From contig JAFBAO010000005.1 in the NCBI GenBank assembly GCA_019247715.1, positions 1-40,894 of the forward strand: a stretch of 40,894 nucleotides of DNA. The letters run 5' to 3'. Positions 25,479 through 33,624 of this stretch are shown here, in pieces. Position 1 is the first letter of the stretch, and the number at the start of each line of letters is the position of its first letter. The stretch is from Caulobacteraceae bacterium. Its GTDB lineage: Bacteria; Pseudomonadota; Alphaproteobacteria; Caulobacterales; Caulobacteraceae. The translations under genes and the position numbers were made by a program. The notes under the pieces were generated by a model that did no database searches, was not told where the DNA came from, and worked only from the letters and a program-made list of their open reading frames with translations.

Positions 25479-26804
25479 TTGTTCGATTCCCTGCTCATCG
25501 CCAACCGCGGCGAGATCGCCCGCCGGATCATCCGCACGGCCCGGCGGCTCGGCCTTTCCACGGTCGCCGTCTATTCGGAAGCCGACGCGGGCGCCGCCCA
25601 TGTCCAGGAAGCCGACCAGGCGGTGCTGATCGGCCCCCCGCCGGCGGCGGCCTCCTACCTGCGCGTCGACGCCATCTTGGAGGCGGCGCGCTCCACCGGC
25701 GCGCAGGCTGTCCATCCGGGCTACGGATTCCTGTCGGAGAACGCCGGCTTCGCCCGCGCCGTCATCGAGGCGGGGCTCGCCTGGATCGGGCCCGCCCCGC
25801 AGATCATCGCGGCGGTGGGGGACAAGGCGGCGGCCCGCACGCTGATGGCGGCCAAGGGACTGCCGGTGAACCCCGGCGGCGAGGTGGCGGACGCGGCGGC
25901 GGCCGCGACGCTGGCGGGCGAGATCGGCTTCCCTCTGATGGTCAAGGCCGCCGCGGGCGGCGGCGGCATCGGCATGAAGGTGGTCCGCAATCTCGACGAG
26001 ATCCGGGCGACCTGCGAGCGCACCCGGGAACAGGCGCTCCGCTTCTTCGGCGACGGGGGTCTTCTGGTGGAGCGCTACCTGGAGGACGCGCGCCACGTGG
26101 AAGTGCAGATCCTGGGCCTCGCCGACGGGCGGGTGCTGGCGCCCGGGGAGCGCGACTGCTCGGTCCAGCGCCGCTTCCAGAAAGTGGTGGAGGAGACGCC
26201 CTCGCCGGGCGTCTCGCCCGGCTTGCGCGCCCGGATGCTGCAGACCTGCGCCGCCGCCGCCGAGCGGCTGGGCTACCGAGGCGCAGGCACGGTGGAGTGC
26301 CTGGTGAAGGGCGATGCGTTCGTCTTTCTGGAGGTCAACGCGCGCCTGCAGGTGGAGCATCCGGTGACCGAGCTGGTGACCGGCCTCGACCTGGTGGAGG
26401 CTCAGCTGCGGGTGGCCGCCGGCGAGGCGTGGACGCCCCCGGAAGGGCCAGCGCCCGGCGGCCACGCCATCGAGCTTCGGGTCTACGCCGAGGATCCGGT
26501 GCGCTTCCTGCCTGGGCCAGGGCCAATCTCGGTCTGGCGCGAGCCGGTGGGGGAGGGGGTGCGGGTCGACGCAGGCTACCGTGCGGGCGACGTGGTCAGC
26601 GCCTTCTATGATCCGCTGATGGCCAAGCTCTGCGTCTGGGGAAGCGACCGCGCCGAAGCCCTGTCGCGCGCCCGCCGCGCGGTGGCCGAGTTCGAGATCG
26701 AGGGGCCGAAATCCAATCTGGCCTTCCTGGCCGAGGTGCTCGAGCATCCGGACTTCGTCTCGGGCGCCTACGACACGGGCCTGGTGGCGCGGATGCGCCG
26801 GTGA
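25479..26804 (+). CDS. Biotin carboxylase subunit of an acyl-CoA carboxylase
   Basis: 441 residues with all AccC-type signatures: LLIANRGEIARRIIRTARRLG, HPGYGFLSENAGFA, the ATP-grasp loop KAAAGGGGIGMK, GERDCSVQRRFQKVVEE and EVNARLQVEHPVTELVTG. It carboxylates biotin with ATP and bicarbonate. The start is TTG 25479 with GGAG about 12 bases upstream. It lacks the C-terminal biotinyl domain, so the 70-residue carrier at 22439 is its probable partner. The gap before it holds a small inverted repeat (CTGTGC/GCACAG at 25385-25403). No carboxyltransferase is visible within the window. Confidence 0.92.
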   Translation: MFDSLLIANRGEIARRIIRTARRLGLSTVAVYSEADAGAAHVQEADQAVLIGPPPAAASYLRVDAILEAARSTGAQAVHPGYGFLSENAGFARAVIEAGLAWIGPAPQIIAAVGDKAAARTLMAAKGLPVNPGGEVADAAAAATLAGEIGFPLMVKAAAGGGGIGMKVVRNLDEIRATCERTREQALRFFGDGGLLVERYLEDARHVEVQILGLADGRVLAPGERDCSVQRRFQKVVEETPSPGVSPGLRARMLQTCAAAAERLGYRGAGTVECLVKGDAFVFLEVNARLQVEHPVTELVTGLDLVEAQLRVAAGEAWTPPEGPAPGGHAIELRVYAEDPVRFLPGPGPISVWREPVGEGVRVDAGYRAGDVVSAFYDPLMAKLCVWGSDRAEALSRARRAVAEFEIEGPKSNLAFLAEVLEHPDFVSGAYDTGLVARMRR

Positions 26805-26817
26805 AGGAGGGGGAGCG

Positions 26818-27939
26818 ATGAGGACAGCCTTGCTCATCGGCGGAAGCGGCGCCACCGGCGGCCTGATCGCCCGGGGGCTGGCCGAGCAGGGCCTCGAGGT
26901 CACCATCCTGCATCGCGGCGTGCACGAGCCGGACGACATCGCCCACTTTCCCCACCTGCACGCCGACCCGCACTTCGAAGAGCCCATGCGCGAGGCGGTG
27001 GGGGAGCGCACTTTCGACGTGGTGGTCGCCACCTACGGCCGGGTGCGCACGCTGGCCCCCCTGTTCAGCGGCCGGTGCGAGCGGTTCCTGGCGATCGGCG
27101 GCATCCCGATCTACGCCGGCTACCTGGATCCCAGCGCCACTCACCCGAACGGCATGCGGCTTTTCGCCCGCGAGGACGACCCGCATCCGGACACCCGCCA
27201 AATGCATCCCGAGGGCGCGGCCACCTTCGCCAGCAAGATGATCGCGGCGGAGGCGGCGGTCATGGCCGAGCACGCGCGCGGCGGGTTCGCGGCAAGCATC
27301 TTCCGCTATCCGGTCGTCTACGGGCCGCGCTCGATCGGCGAGAGCGACTGGTCGATCGTCAAGCGCGTGCAGGACGGGCGTCCCTTCATCCTGCTGCCCA
27401 ACGAGGGGCTGGGGATCATCACCCGCTGCGCCGCGGTCAATTGCGCCCACGCCGTGCTCTTGGCGGTGGACTGCGCCCAGGCGCGAGGGCGGATCTTCAA
27501 CCTCGCCGACGACGACCAATACACGCTCGGCCAATGGACCGAGATGATGCTGAGCCACCTGGGGGCGAAGGTCGAGATCGTCGGGCTCCCCCGATCGCTG
27601 ACGTGGGCGGCCGCGCACCTGACCCCGCTCAGCGGCACCACCACCGTCCATGCGATCGTCGACGCCAGCCTCGCCAGGCAGGTGCTCGGCTACGCCGACA
27701 AGGTCAGCGCCCGACAGGCCCTGGCGCAGCTGCTGGACTGGCGCCTCGCCAACCCGCCGGCGGTCCGGGACGAGCGGGCCTGGGCCGATCCCTTCGACTA
27801 CGCCCTCGAGGACGAGGTGCGACGCCGGCTCGACCGCCTCAAGACCGACCTCGAGCCCATCGCCCGCCATGCGCCCGCGGTGCACCCCTATCCGCACCCG
27901 AAGGCGCCGGGCCTCGCGCCCGACCACCGCGGCCGCTGA
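26818..27939 (+). CDS. NAD-dependent epimerase/dehydratase-like extended SDR
   Basis: 373 residues. The N-terminal Rossmann motif LIGGSGATGGLIARGLAEQG and the downstream FRYPVVYGPRSIGESDW and FNLADDDQYTLGQW mark the extended SDR family. The catalytic YxxxK is not present: the aligned segment reads TFASKMIAAE, with Thr in the Tyr position and Lys kept. It may bind a nucleotide without classical redox chemistry, or use another acid. The C-terminal ~70 residues are charged, with a His/Pro-rich end. It follows the biotin carboxylase by 13 bases and is probably co-transcribed. Confidence 0.82.
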   Translation: MRTALLIGGSGATGGLIARGLAEQGLEVTILHRGVHEPDDIAHFPHLHADPHFEEPMREAVGERTFDVVVATYGRVRTLAPLFSGRCERFLAIGGIPIYAGYLDPSATHPNGMRLFAREDDPHPDTRQMHPEGAATFASKMIAAEAAVMAEHARGGFAASIFRYPVVYGPRSIGESDWSIVKRVQDGRPFILLPNEGLGIITRCAAVNCAHAVLLAVDCAQARGRIFNLADDDQYTLGQWTEMMLSHLGAKVEIVGLPRSLTWAAAHLTPLSGTTTVHAIVDASLARQVLGYADKVSARQALAQLLDWRLANPPAVRDERAWADPFDYALEDEVRRRLDRLKTDLEPIARHAPAVHPYPHPKAPGLAPDHRGR

Positions 27940-28006
27940 TTGAGGCAGGTATTCAGGGCTGGCGGCGCGGGCGCGGAAGGATCATCCTGCCGTAGAGGAG
28001 GATCCG

Positions 28007-29053
28007 ATGCTGGCGGAGCGGAACGGCGAGGCGGCCGCGGCGCTGGGGGCTGACGTCACCGTGGCGCCCTACGGTCCAGGCGACGGCCTGCCGCTGTTCG
28101 TCACGCCCCGGACGGGGGCGTTGCGCCAGGACCGGGACGCGGCGACCGGCTGGATGCGCGAGCACGAAGCGGCGCTCGACGGAATCCTCAGAGACGTTGG
28201 CGCGGTGGTCCTGCGCGGCTTCGCCTTCGGCGACACCGGCGGCTTCGCCCAGGCCATCGACCACTATCCGGACATGGCGTTCGGCTATGCGGCCGGGGCC
28301 GCGCCGCGGGCCAACATCCAGGGCCGCGTCTTCGAGGCCACCCGCAGCCCGCCCGAGGTGTCGATCACCCTGCACCAGGAGATGGCCTACCTGCCGGCCT
28401 TCCCGAGCCGGCTGGCGTTCTTCTGCAACCACGCCCCCGACAGCGGCGGGGAGACGCTGATCGGGGACGTGCGCCGGTTCGAGGCGCTGGTCTCGCAGCG
28501 TTTCCGGGGTGAGGTGGAGGCCCGCGGCGTCCGCTATGTCCGCAGCTTCCGTTCGCCCGACTTCGCGGTCGAGGAGCCGCGGCTGGAGGGCCTCTACAAG
28601 ACCTGGGCGGAGGCCTTCTCCACCGACGATCCGGTCAAGGTGGAGGCCGAGTGCGCCGCCATGGGCCTGGAGTGCGTCTGGAACGCGGACGGCGGCGTCT
28701 CGGTCCGCTACGACTCGCCCGGCTTCGTGCGCCACCCGGTCACCGGCCGCCAGCTGTGGTTCAACCAGATCGCCACCCAGACCATGACCGACGCCACCTA
28801 CGGCCCCGAGGTCATGGGCGCCTTCCGACGGCTTAGCGGCGCCGAGCACCCGCTGCCGTATGTCACCACCTTCGCTGACGGCGGACCGATCGCCGAGGCG
28901 GACGTCGCAGCCGTGCGCCAGACGCTGGCCGGGTTGCAGGTCGCCTTCCCGTGGCGCCAGGGCGACCTGATGCTGATCGACAATTTCCTGACCTTCCACG
29001 GCCGCAGCCCCTACGCCGGACGGCGCGACGTGCAGGTCGCCCTGCTGAACTGA
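28007..29053 (+). CDS. TauD/TfdA family Fe(II)/2-oxoglutarate-dependent dioxygenase
   Basis: 348 residues. The facial triad is visible as H123-x-E125 (TLHQEMAYLP) and the distal H331 (LTFHGRSPYAG), with R339/R340 for 2-oxoglutarate. The HxE rather than HxD pair is typical of the SyrP/clavaminate-synthase-like branch, which hydroxylates free or amino-acid-like substrates. The ATG at 28007 is preceded by GAGGAGG. It stands between the epimerase and the class II aldolase, with only short gaps, and probably supplies a hydroxyl for the following steps. Confidence 0.88.
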   Translation: MLAERNGEAAAALGADVTVAPYGPGDGLPLFVTPRTGALRQDRDAATGWMREHEAALDGILRDVGAVVLRGFAFGDTGGFAQAIDHYPDMAFGYAAGAAPRANIQGRVFEATRSPPEVSITLHQEMAYLPAFPSRLAFFCNHAPDSGGETLIGDVRRFEALVSQRFRGEVEARGVRYVRSFRSPDFAVEEPRLEGLYKTWAEAFSTDDPVKVEAECAAMGLECVWNADGGVSVRYDSPGFVRHPVTGRQLWFNQIATQTMTDATYGPEVMGAFRRLSGAEHPLPYVTTFADGGPIAEADVAAVRQTLAGLQVAFPWRQGDLMLIDNFLTFHGRSPYAGRRDVQVALLN

Positions 29054-29064
29054 CGGAGGCCGCC

Positions 29065-29835
29065 ATGTCGATGCTCACCTCGCAACGCCCTGTCGCCGAG
29101 CGCGATGCGGAAGAGACCCGCATCCGCCGCGACCTCGCCGGTCTATACCGGTTGATGGCCCTGTTCGGGTGGGACGACCTCACCGCCACCCACATTTCCG
29201 CCCGTCTGCCAGGGGCCAAGGACGCGTTCCTCATCAATCCCTACGGGCTGCTGTTCGAGGAGATCACCGCCTCCAGCCTGGTGAAGATCGATGCGGACGG
29301 CGAGATCCTCGAGCCGACCAGCTACGGGGTGAACGCCGCCGGCTTCGTCATCCATAGCGCGGTGCACATGGCGCGACCGGACGCGGGCTGCGTCGTGCAC
29401 CTCCACACCACCGACGGCATGGCGGTCTCGGCGCTGGAGGAGGGCCTGCTGCCGCTCAACCAGACCGCCATGATCGTGTCCGGCGACGTGGCGTTCCACG
29501 AATACGAAGGGGTGGCCAACGACGTGGACGAGCGGGCGAGGCTGCAGGCCGACCTCGGCGCCAAGAACGCCATGATCCTGCGCAACCACGGCACGCTCGC
29601 CCTGGGGCGGACGGTGGCCGACGCCTTCTCGCGCATCTACTTCCTGGAGCGCGCCTGCACGGCCCAGGTGAAGGCGCTGTCCATGGGCCGGCCCATCCAC
29701 CACGCCGACCCGGAGGTGGTGGCCAAGGTGGCCCGTCAGGTTTCCGCCGAGTCCACCGCGCGATCGAGCCAGATGTTCACCTGGCCCGCGATGTTGCGGA
29801 AGCTCGACCGCATCTGCCCGGACTACAAGGACTAG
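29065..29835 (+). CDS. Class II aldolase/adducin family protein
   Basis: 256 residues starting at ATG 29065 after CGGAGG. Zinc ligands appear as H112 and H114 in VVHLHTTDGMAV and H175 in ILRNHGTLALG. GWDDLTATHISARLPG and FLINPYGLLFEEI are typical of the aldolase/decarboxylase subset used in catabolic clusters. It could cleave or decarboxylate a hydroxylated product of the preceding dioxygenase. It is 11 bases after that gene and 8 bases before the amidohydrolase. Confidence 0.9.
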   Translation: MSMLTSQRPVAERDAEETRIRRDLAGLYRLMALFGWDDLTATHISARLPGAKDAFLINPYGLLFEEITASSLVKIDADGEILEPTSYGVNAAGFVIHSAVHMARPDAGCVVHLHTTDGMAVSALEEGLLPLNQTAMIVSGDVAFHEYEGVANDVDERARLQADLGAKNAMILRNHGTLALGRTVADAFSRIYFLERACTAQVKALSMGRPIHHADPEVVAKVARQVSAESTARSSQMFTWPAMLRKLDRICPDYKD

Positions 29836-29843
29836 GGCGGCAG

Positions 29844-31553
29844 ATGGCCTACGACCTGGTGATCCGCGGCGGCGCGGTGGCGGACGGGGACGGCGGCGAG
29901 CCGTTCGAAGCCGACGTCGCGGTGGCGGGCGGCCGGATCGCCCAGGTCGGGCGGGTGGGCGAGCCCGGGGCCGAGGAGATCGACGCGCGGGGCTGCATCG
30001 TCACCCCCGGCTTCATCGACATCCACACCCACTACGACGGCCAGGCGACCTGGACCTCCAGGCTCGCGCCCTCGTCGCATCATGGCGTGACCACCGTGGT
30101 GACCGGCAACTGCGGCGTCGGCTTCGCGCCCTGCCGCCCCCACGACCGCGAGCGGCTGGTCCAGCTGATGGAAGGGGTGGAGGACATCCCCGAGGCGGTG
30201 ATGGCCGCCGGCCTCGCCTGGGACTGGGAAAGCTTTCCGGAGTTCCTGGCGGCGGTGGAGAGGCGGCCCCACGACATCAACCTGGCGGTCCAGTTGCCCC
30301 ACGCGGCGCTGCGCGTCTTCGTCATGGGCGATCGCGCGCTCGCCGACGAGCCGGCCACCGCCGAGGACGCCGCCCGCATGCGCGCCCTGGCCGCCGAGGC
30401 CATGCGGGCGGGCGCGGCCGGTTTTTCGACCTCGCGCGTCTCCCTGCACCGGAGCATCGACGGCCGGCCCATCCCCTCGAAGCGCTCGGAGGAGGCGGAG
30501 CTGCGCGAGATCGCGCTGGGACTGGCGGATGCGGGAGCGGGGGTGCTGCAGGCCGCCTTCGACGTGGGCGGCGAGCGGGCGCTGCCGGAGCTGGAGATGC
30601 TGCTGCGGGTGGCCGCGTCCTCTGGGCGCCCGTTCAGCTTCTCCCTGGCCCAGAACCGCGAGAATCCCGACCAGTGGCGGGCGCTCCTGGAGCGCGTGGA
30701 GCGGGCGAGGGCCGACGGTCAGGACGTACGGGCCCAGGTGCTGAACCGGCCGGTGGGCATGCTCATGGGCCTGGAGCTTTCCATCCACCCGTTCTGCCTT
30801 TGCCCGACCTACGAGGCGATGGCCGGCCGGCCTCTCGCCGAGCGGGTGGCCGCCCTGCGCGATCCGCAGATGCGAGATAAGCTGCTCGCCGAGGCGCCAC
30901 GCGCGCCCGACCTGCCGTTGATGGCCGCCGGCCGCTGGTTCGAGCGGATCTTCCTGCTCGGGCCCGAGATCTCCTACGAGCCGCCGGTGGCGCTGAGTCT
31001 CGCGAACCTCGCCCGCGAGCGGGGCGTGGCGCCGGAGGCGCTCGCCTATGACCTGCTCCTGGAGAAGCCGGGCGAGGCGGTGTTCTTCCTGCCGGTGGCC
31101 AACTACGCGGCTGGCGACCTCGAGGCGGTGCGCGAGATGATCGGCCACCCGGCCTGCGTCTACGGCCTAGGCGACGGCGGCGCCCACTATGGCTCCATCT
31201 GCGACGCCAGCTGGCCGAGCTTCACCCTGGCCTACTGGTGCCGCGACCGGGCGGGCCCGCGGCTGACCCTCGGGCAGGCGGTGCGCGGCATGACCCGCGA
31301 CGCCGCCGAGACCGTCCGCCTGGCCGATCGCGGCCGGCTGCGGCCGGGGTTCGCCGCCGACCTCAATATCATCGACCCGGCGCGGGTGGCCCTCGCCCGG
31401 CCCGTGGTGGTCCACGATCTGCCGAACGGCGCACGGCGGCTCGAGCAGACCGCTCGCGGCTATGCGGCCACCATCGTCGCCGGCGAGATCACCTACCGCG
31501 AGGGCGAGCCTACCGGCGCGCTGCCTGGCCGGGTGCTGCGCGGCGTGGCCTGA
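29844..31553 (+). CDS. N-acyl-D-amino-acid deacylase (D-aminoacylase)-type amidohydrolase
   Basis: 569 residues of the amidohydrolase superfamily. The metal-binding HTH is at 61-63 (GFIDIHTHYDGQ), followed by the D-aminoacylase signature TGNCGVGFAPCRP, with LGDGGAHYGSICDASW near the end and the final beta-sandwich strand RPGFAADLNIIDP. These enzymes hydrolyse N-acyl groups or cyclic amides; many homologues in accessory clusters have unknown substrates. It is the last gene of the long plus-strand run, and its stop lies 2 bases from the stop of the convergent SDR. Confidence 0.88.
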   Translation: MAYDLVIRGGAVADGDGGEPFEADVAVAGGRIAQVGRVGEPGAEEIDARGCIVTPGFIDIHTHYDGQATWTSRLAPSSHHGVTTVVTGNCGVGFAPCRPHDRERLVQLMEGVEDIPEAVMAAGLAWDWESFPEFLAAVERRPHDINLAVQLPHAALRVFVMGDRALADEPATAEDAARMRALAAEAMRAGAAGFSTSRVSLHRSIDGRPIPSKRSEEAELREIALGLADAGAGVLQAAFDVGGERALPELEMLLRVAASSGRPFSFSLAQNRENPDQWRALLERVERARADGQDVRAQVLNRPVGMLMGLELSIHPFCLCPTYEAMAGRPLAERVAALRDPQMRDKLLAEAPRAPDLPLMAAGRWFERIFLLGPEISYEPPVALSLANLARERGVAPEALAYDLLLEKPGEAVFFLPVANYAAGDLEAVREMIGHPACVYGLGDGGAHYGSICDASWPSFTLAYWCRDRAGPRLTLGQAVRGMTRDAAETVRLADRGRLRPGFAADLNIIDPARVALARPVVVHDLPNGARRLEQTARGYAATIVAGEITYREGEPTGALPGRVLRGVA

Positions 31554-31555
31554 CG

Positions 31556-32356
31556 TCAGATGGTGACGACCGAACCGCCGTCCACACGATAGTTGGAGCC
31601 GGTGACGAAGGAGGCGCCGCTCGAGGCCAGGAAGGCCACCACCGCCGCCACCTCGTGGGCGCTCCCCGAACGCCCGAGCACCAGGCCGGGCTTGAACTTC
31701 TTCAAATAGGCGGCCTCGGCCTCATCCAAGGTGCCGCCGACCCGCGCCACGTCGGCTGCCAGGCCCGCCTCCACACCCTCGGTCCTGATCAGGCCTGGAG
31801 AGACGGCGTTCACCAGGATGCCGTCGCGGGCGTAAGCCTTGGACAAGGACTTGGTGAGGTTGAGCTGCGCGGCCTTGGCGGCGTTGTAGGCCGGGAAGAT
31901 CCGCTCCGGCTGCTCGGCCACTTCCGAGCAGATGTTGATCACCCGCCCTTCGCGGTGCTTGCGAAGGTAGGGCAGGGCGGCCCGGAAGAGGCGCACCACC
32001 GAGAGCACGTTGACCTCGAAGGTCCAGAGCCAGGCCGCGTCGTCGTCTTCCTCGAAGTTCACCCGCCGGCCCTGGCCGCCGGCGTTGTTGACCAAGATGT
32101 GGACGGCGCCGAACGCCTCCGCCGTGCGCTCCACGATCTTCCTCGGCGCCACCGGATCGGCCGCGTCCGCCGCCATGCCCACCGCCTCGGCCCCCGCCCC
32201 CTCGAGCGCGGCGAGCGTCTCGTCCACGCCGGCCTGGCCGCGGGCCGAGACCATCAGCTTGCAGCCCTCGGCGGCCAGCAGCTCGGCCGTCGCCCGGCCG
32301 ATGCCGCGGCTCGCCCCGGTGACGATCGCCACCTTGCCCTTCAGCCCATAGTCCAT
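31556..32356 (-). CDS. Short-chain dehydrogenase/reductase
   Basis: 266 residues, classical SDR. GASRGIG lies at 14-20, NNAG at 90-93, catalytic S144, Y157 and K161, then SPGLIRTEGVE and a C-terminal FVTGSNYRVDGGSVV. Start ATG 32356 is preceded by GAGGGAGG. The substrate is unknown. It converges on the amidohydrolase and heads left from a 122-base gap with the GlcG gene. Confidence 0.92.
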   Translation of the reverse strand: MDYGLKGKVAIVTGASRGIGRATAELLAAEGCKLMVSARGQAGVDETLAALEGAGAEAVGMAADAADPVAPRKIVERTAEAFGAVHILVNNAGGQGRRVNFEEDDDAAWLWTFEVNVLSVVRLFRAALPYLRKHREGRVINICSEVAEQPERIFPAYNAAKAAQLNLTKSLSKAYARDGILVNAVSPGLIRTEGVEAGLAADVARVGGTLDEAEAAYLKKFKPGLVLGRSGSAHEVAAVVAFLASSGASFVTGSNYRVDGGSVVTI

Positions 32357-32478
32357 CGCCCGTCCTCCCTCGTCTCATGCCCCAAGCTGGGCACGGGTAT
32401 TGGTATGCGTGGCGACGGCAAGCAAGCCCTTGGCGGCCGGCGCCCTCACTGCCGCCGGCGCTGGGCAGGCGCCGCGGC

Positions 32479-32877
32479 TTAGCCGAGCGCGGCGACGCCG
32501 GCGCTGGCGACCTGCTCGTCCTCGTGGGCTGCCGCGCCGGAGGCGGCGACCGCGCCGACGCACTCGCCTTCGCACATCACCGGAACGCCCCCCGGCAGCG
32601 GCAGCCCGATCGAGGCCAGGGCCAGGCCCGGCGCCTGCTTCAGCAGCTCGGCCGCCATCGCGCTCGGGCGGCGCAGGGCCGCCGCCGCCTTGGCCTTTCC
32701 GTGGGCGAGCTCCGCGGTGAGGCCATGGGCCCCGTCCAGGCGCTCGAGCAGCAGAAGCGCGCCGGCCTCGTCGACGACGGCGATGGCGACCTTCCAGTCG
32801 TGCTTCGCCGCCTCCGCCTTAGCGGCCGCCATCATCCGACGTGCGTCGTCGGCGGTGAGCGTCGGTCGGTGGCGCAT
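32479..32877 (-). CDS. GlcG/HbpS family heme-binding-like protein
   Basis: 132 residues covering the whole GlcG/HbpS domain: LTADDARRMMAAAKAEA, then VVDEAGALLLLERLDGA, PGGVPVM and ECVGAVAASGAAAHEDEQ. Members bind heme or oligomerise around small ligands, and are often found beside catabolic enzymes without proven function. ATG 32877 has GGGAGGG upstream. It is 36 bases downstream of the NTF2-like gene, so the two may share a transcript. Confidence 0.88.
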   Translation of the reverse strand: MRHRPTLTADDARRMMAAAKAEAAKHDWKVAIAVVDEAGALLLLERLDGAHGLTAELAHGKAKAAAALRRPSAMAAELLKQAPGLALASIGLPLPGGVPVMCEGECVGAVAASGAAAHEDEQVASAGVAALG

Positions 32878-32913
32878 GCGACCCTCCCTGTCGCTCGGGG
32901 CTTCCGCCCAGCC

Positions 32914-33447
32914 TCAGACGGGCGGGTTCGGACTCGTCGCCGGCGGCGGCTGGGCCATGCCGGGACGCCGCATGAGCTGGTGCCGGTCCGGGCCGGCCCA
33001 GCCGTCGCTGAGGTGCGGCGTCGAGAAGTAGAAGACCGCGCGCATGGTCTTGAACAGCCACTGGCCGTCCACCCGTACGTATTCGTCGTCGTAGCGCCCA
33101 GCGACGTTGTAGGCGACGCCGTCCAGGCCGCCGTAGCGCGCCTCCAGGATGGCCCAGCCGGTGGCCGTATCGCCTTCGACGGATTCGATGATGTGGGAGT
33201 GGATGAACTGCTTCACCTGGCGCAGGCGTTCGCCCAGCTGCGAGAACGAGGCGTGGATGGCCGCGCGGCCGTGGTTGGCGGCGCCCGACATGTAGCCGAG
33301 GTCGAGCTCGGCGTCCTCCGCGAAGAGCTCGCCCAGGCGGCCGAATTCGGCGTCGTCGATGTAGCGATGATACCAGGCGCGCAACCGCTGCAGCGCGTGG
33401 ATGTCTTCCAGGCGCTGGATGCGCGCGGCAAGCTCGGGCTCGGACAC
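32914..33447 (-). CDS. SnoaL/NTF2-like fold protein
   Basis: 177 residues starting at GTG 33447 after GAGGGAGG. The N-terminal helix (ARIQRLEDIHALQRLRAWYHRYID) and the strand YDDEYVRVDGQWLFKTM are typical of the SnoaL-like/ring-hydroxylating dioxygenase beta-like NTF2 superfamily. They act as small dehydratases, isomerases or binding proteins. The tail from about residue 155 is Pro-rich. It is divergent from the second FAD enzyme, with 177 bases between. Confidence 0.85.
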   Translation of the reverse strand: MSEPELAARIQRLEDIHALQRLRAWYHRYIDDAEFGRLGELFAEDAELDLGYMSGAANHGRAAIHASFSQLGERLRQVKQFIHSHIIESVEGDTATGWAILEARYGGLDGVAYNVAGRYDDEYVRVDGQWLFKTMRAVFYFSTPHLSDGWAGPDRHQLMRRPGMAQPPPATSPNPPV

Positions 33448-33624
33448 GGGACCTCCCTCGGGCGATGGCCGAGCCTGCGCCAGGCCCTTTTCGGACGCTC
33501 TCGCCGTGGGCTAGCCTAGGCGCCAGGCTCAGATCGCACAACCCGCCGGGGTGCGGTTTCGCCGGGACAGGAAGGAGCGCGCACAGGCGAGGCGCGCTTC
33601 CGCGCCATCGAGGGAGGTTCGTGA

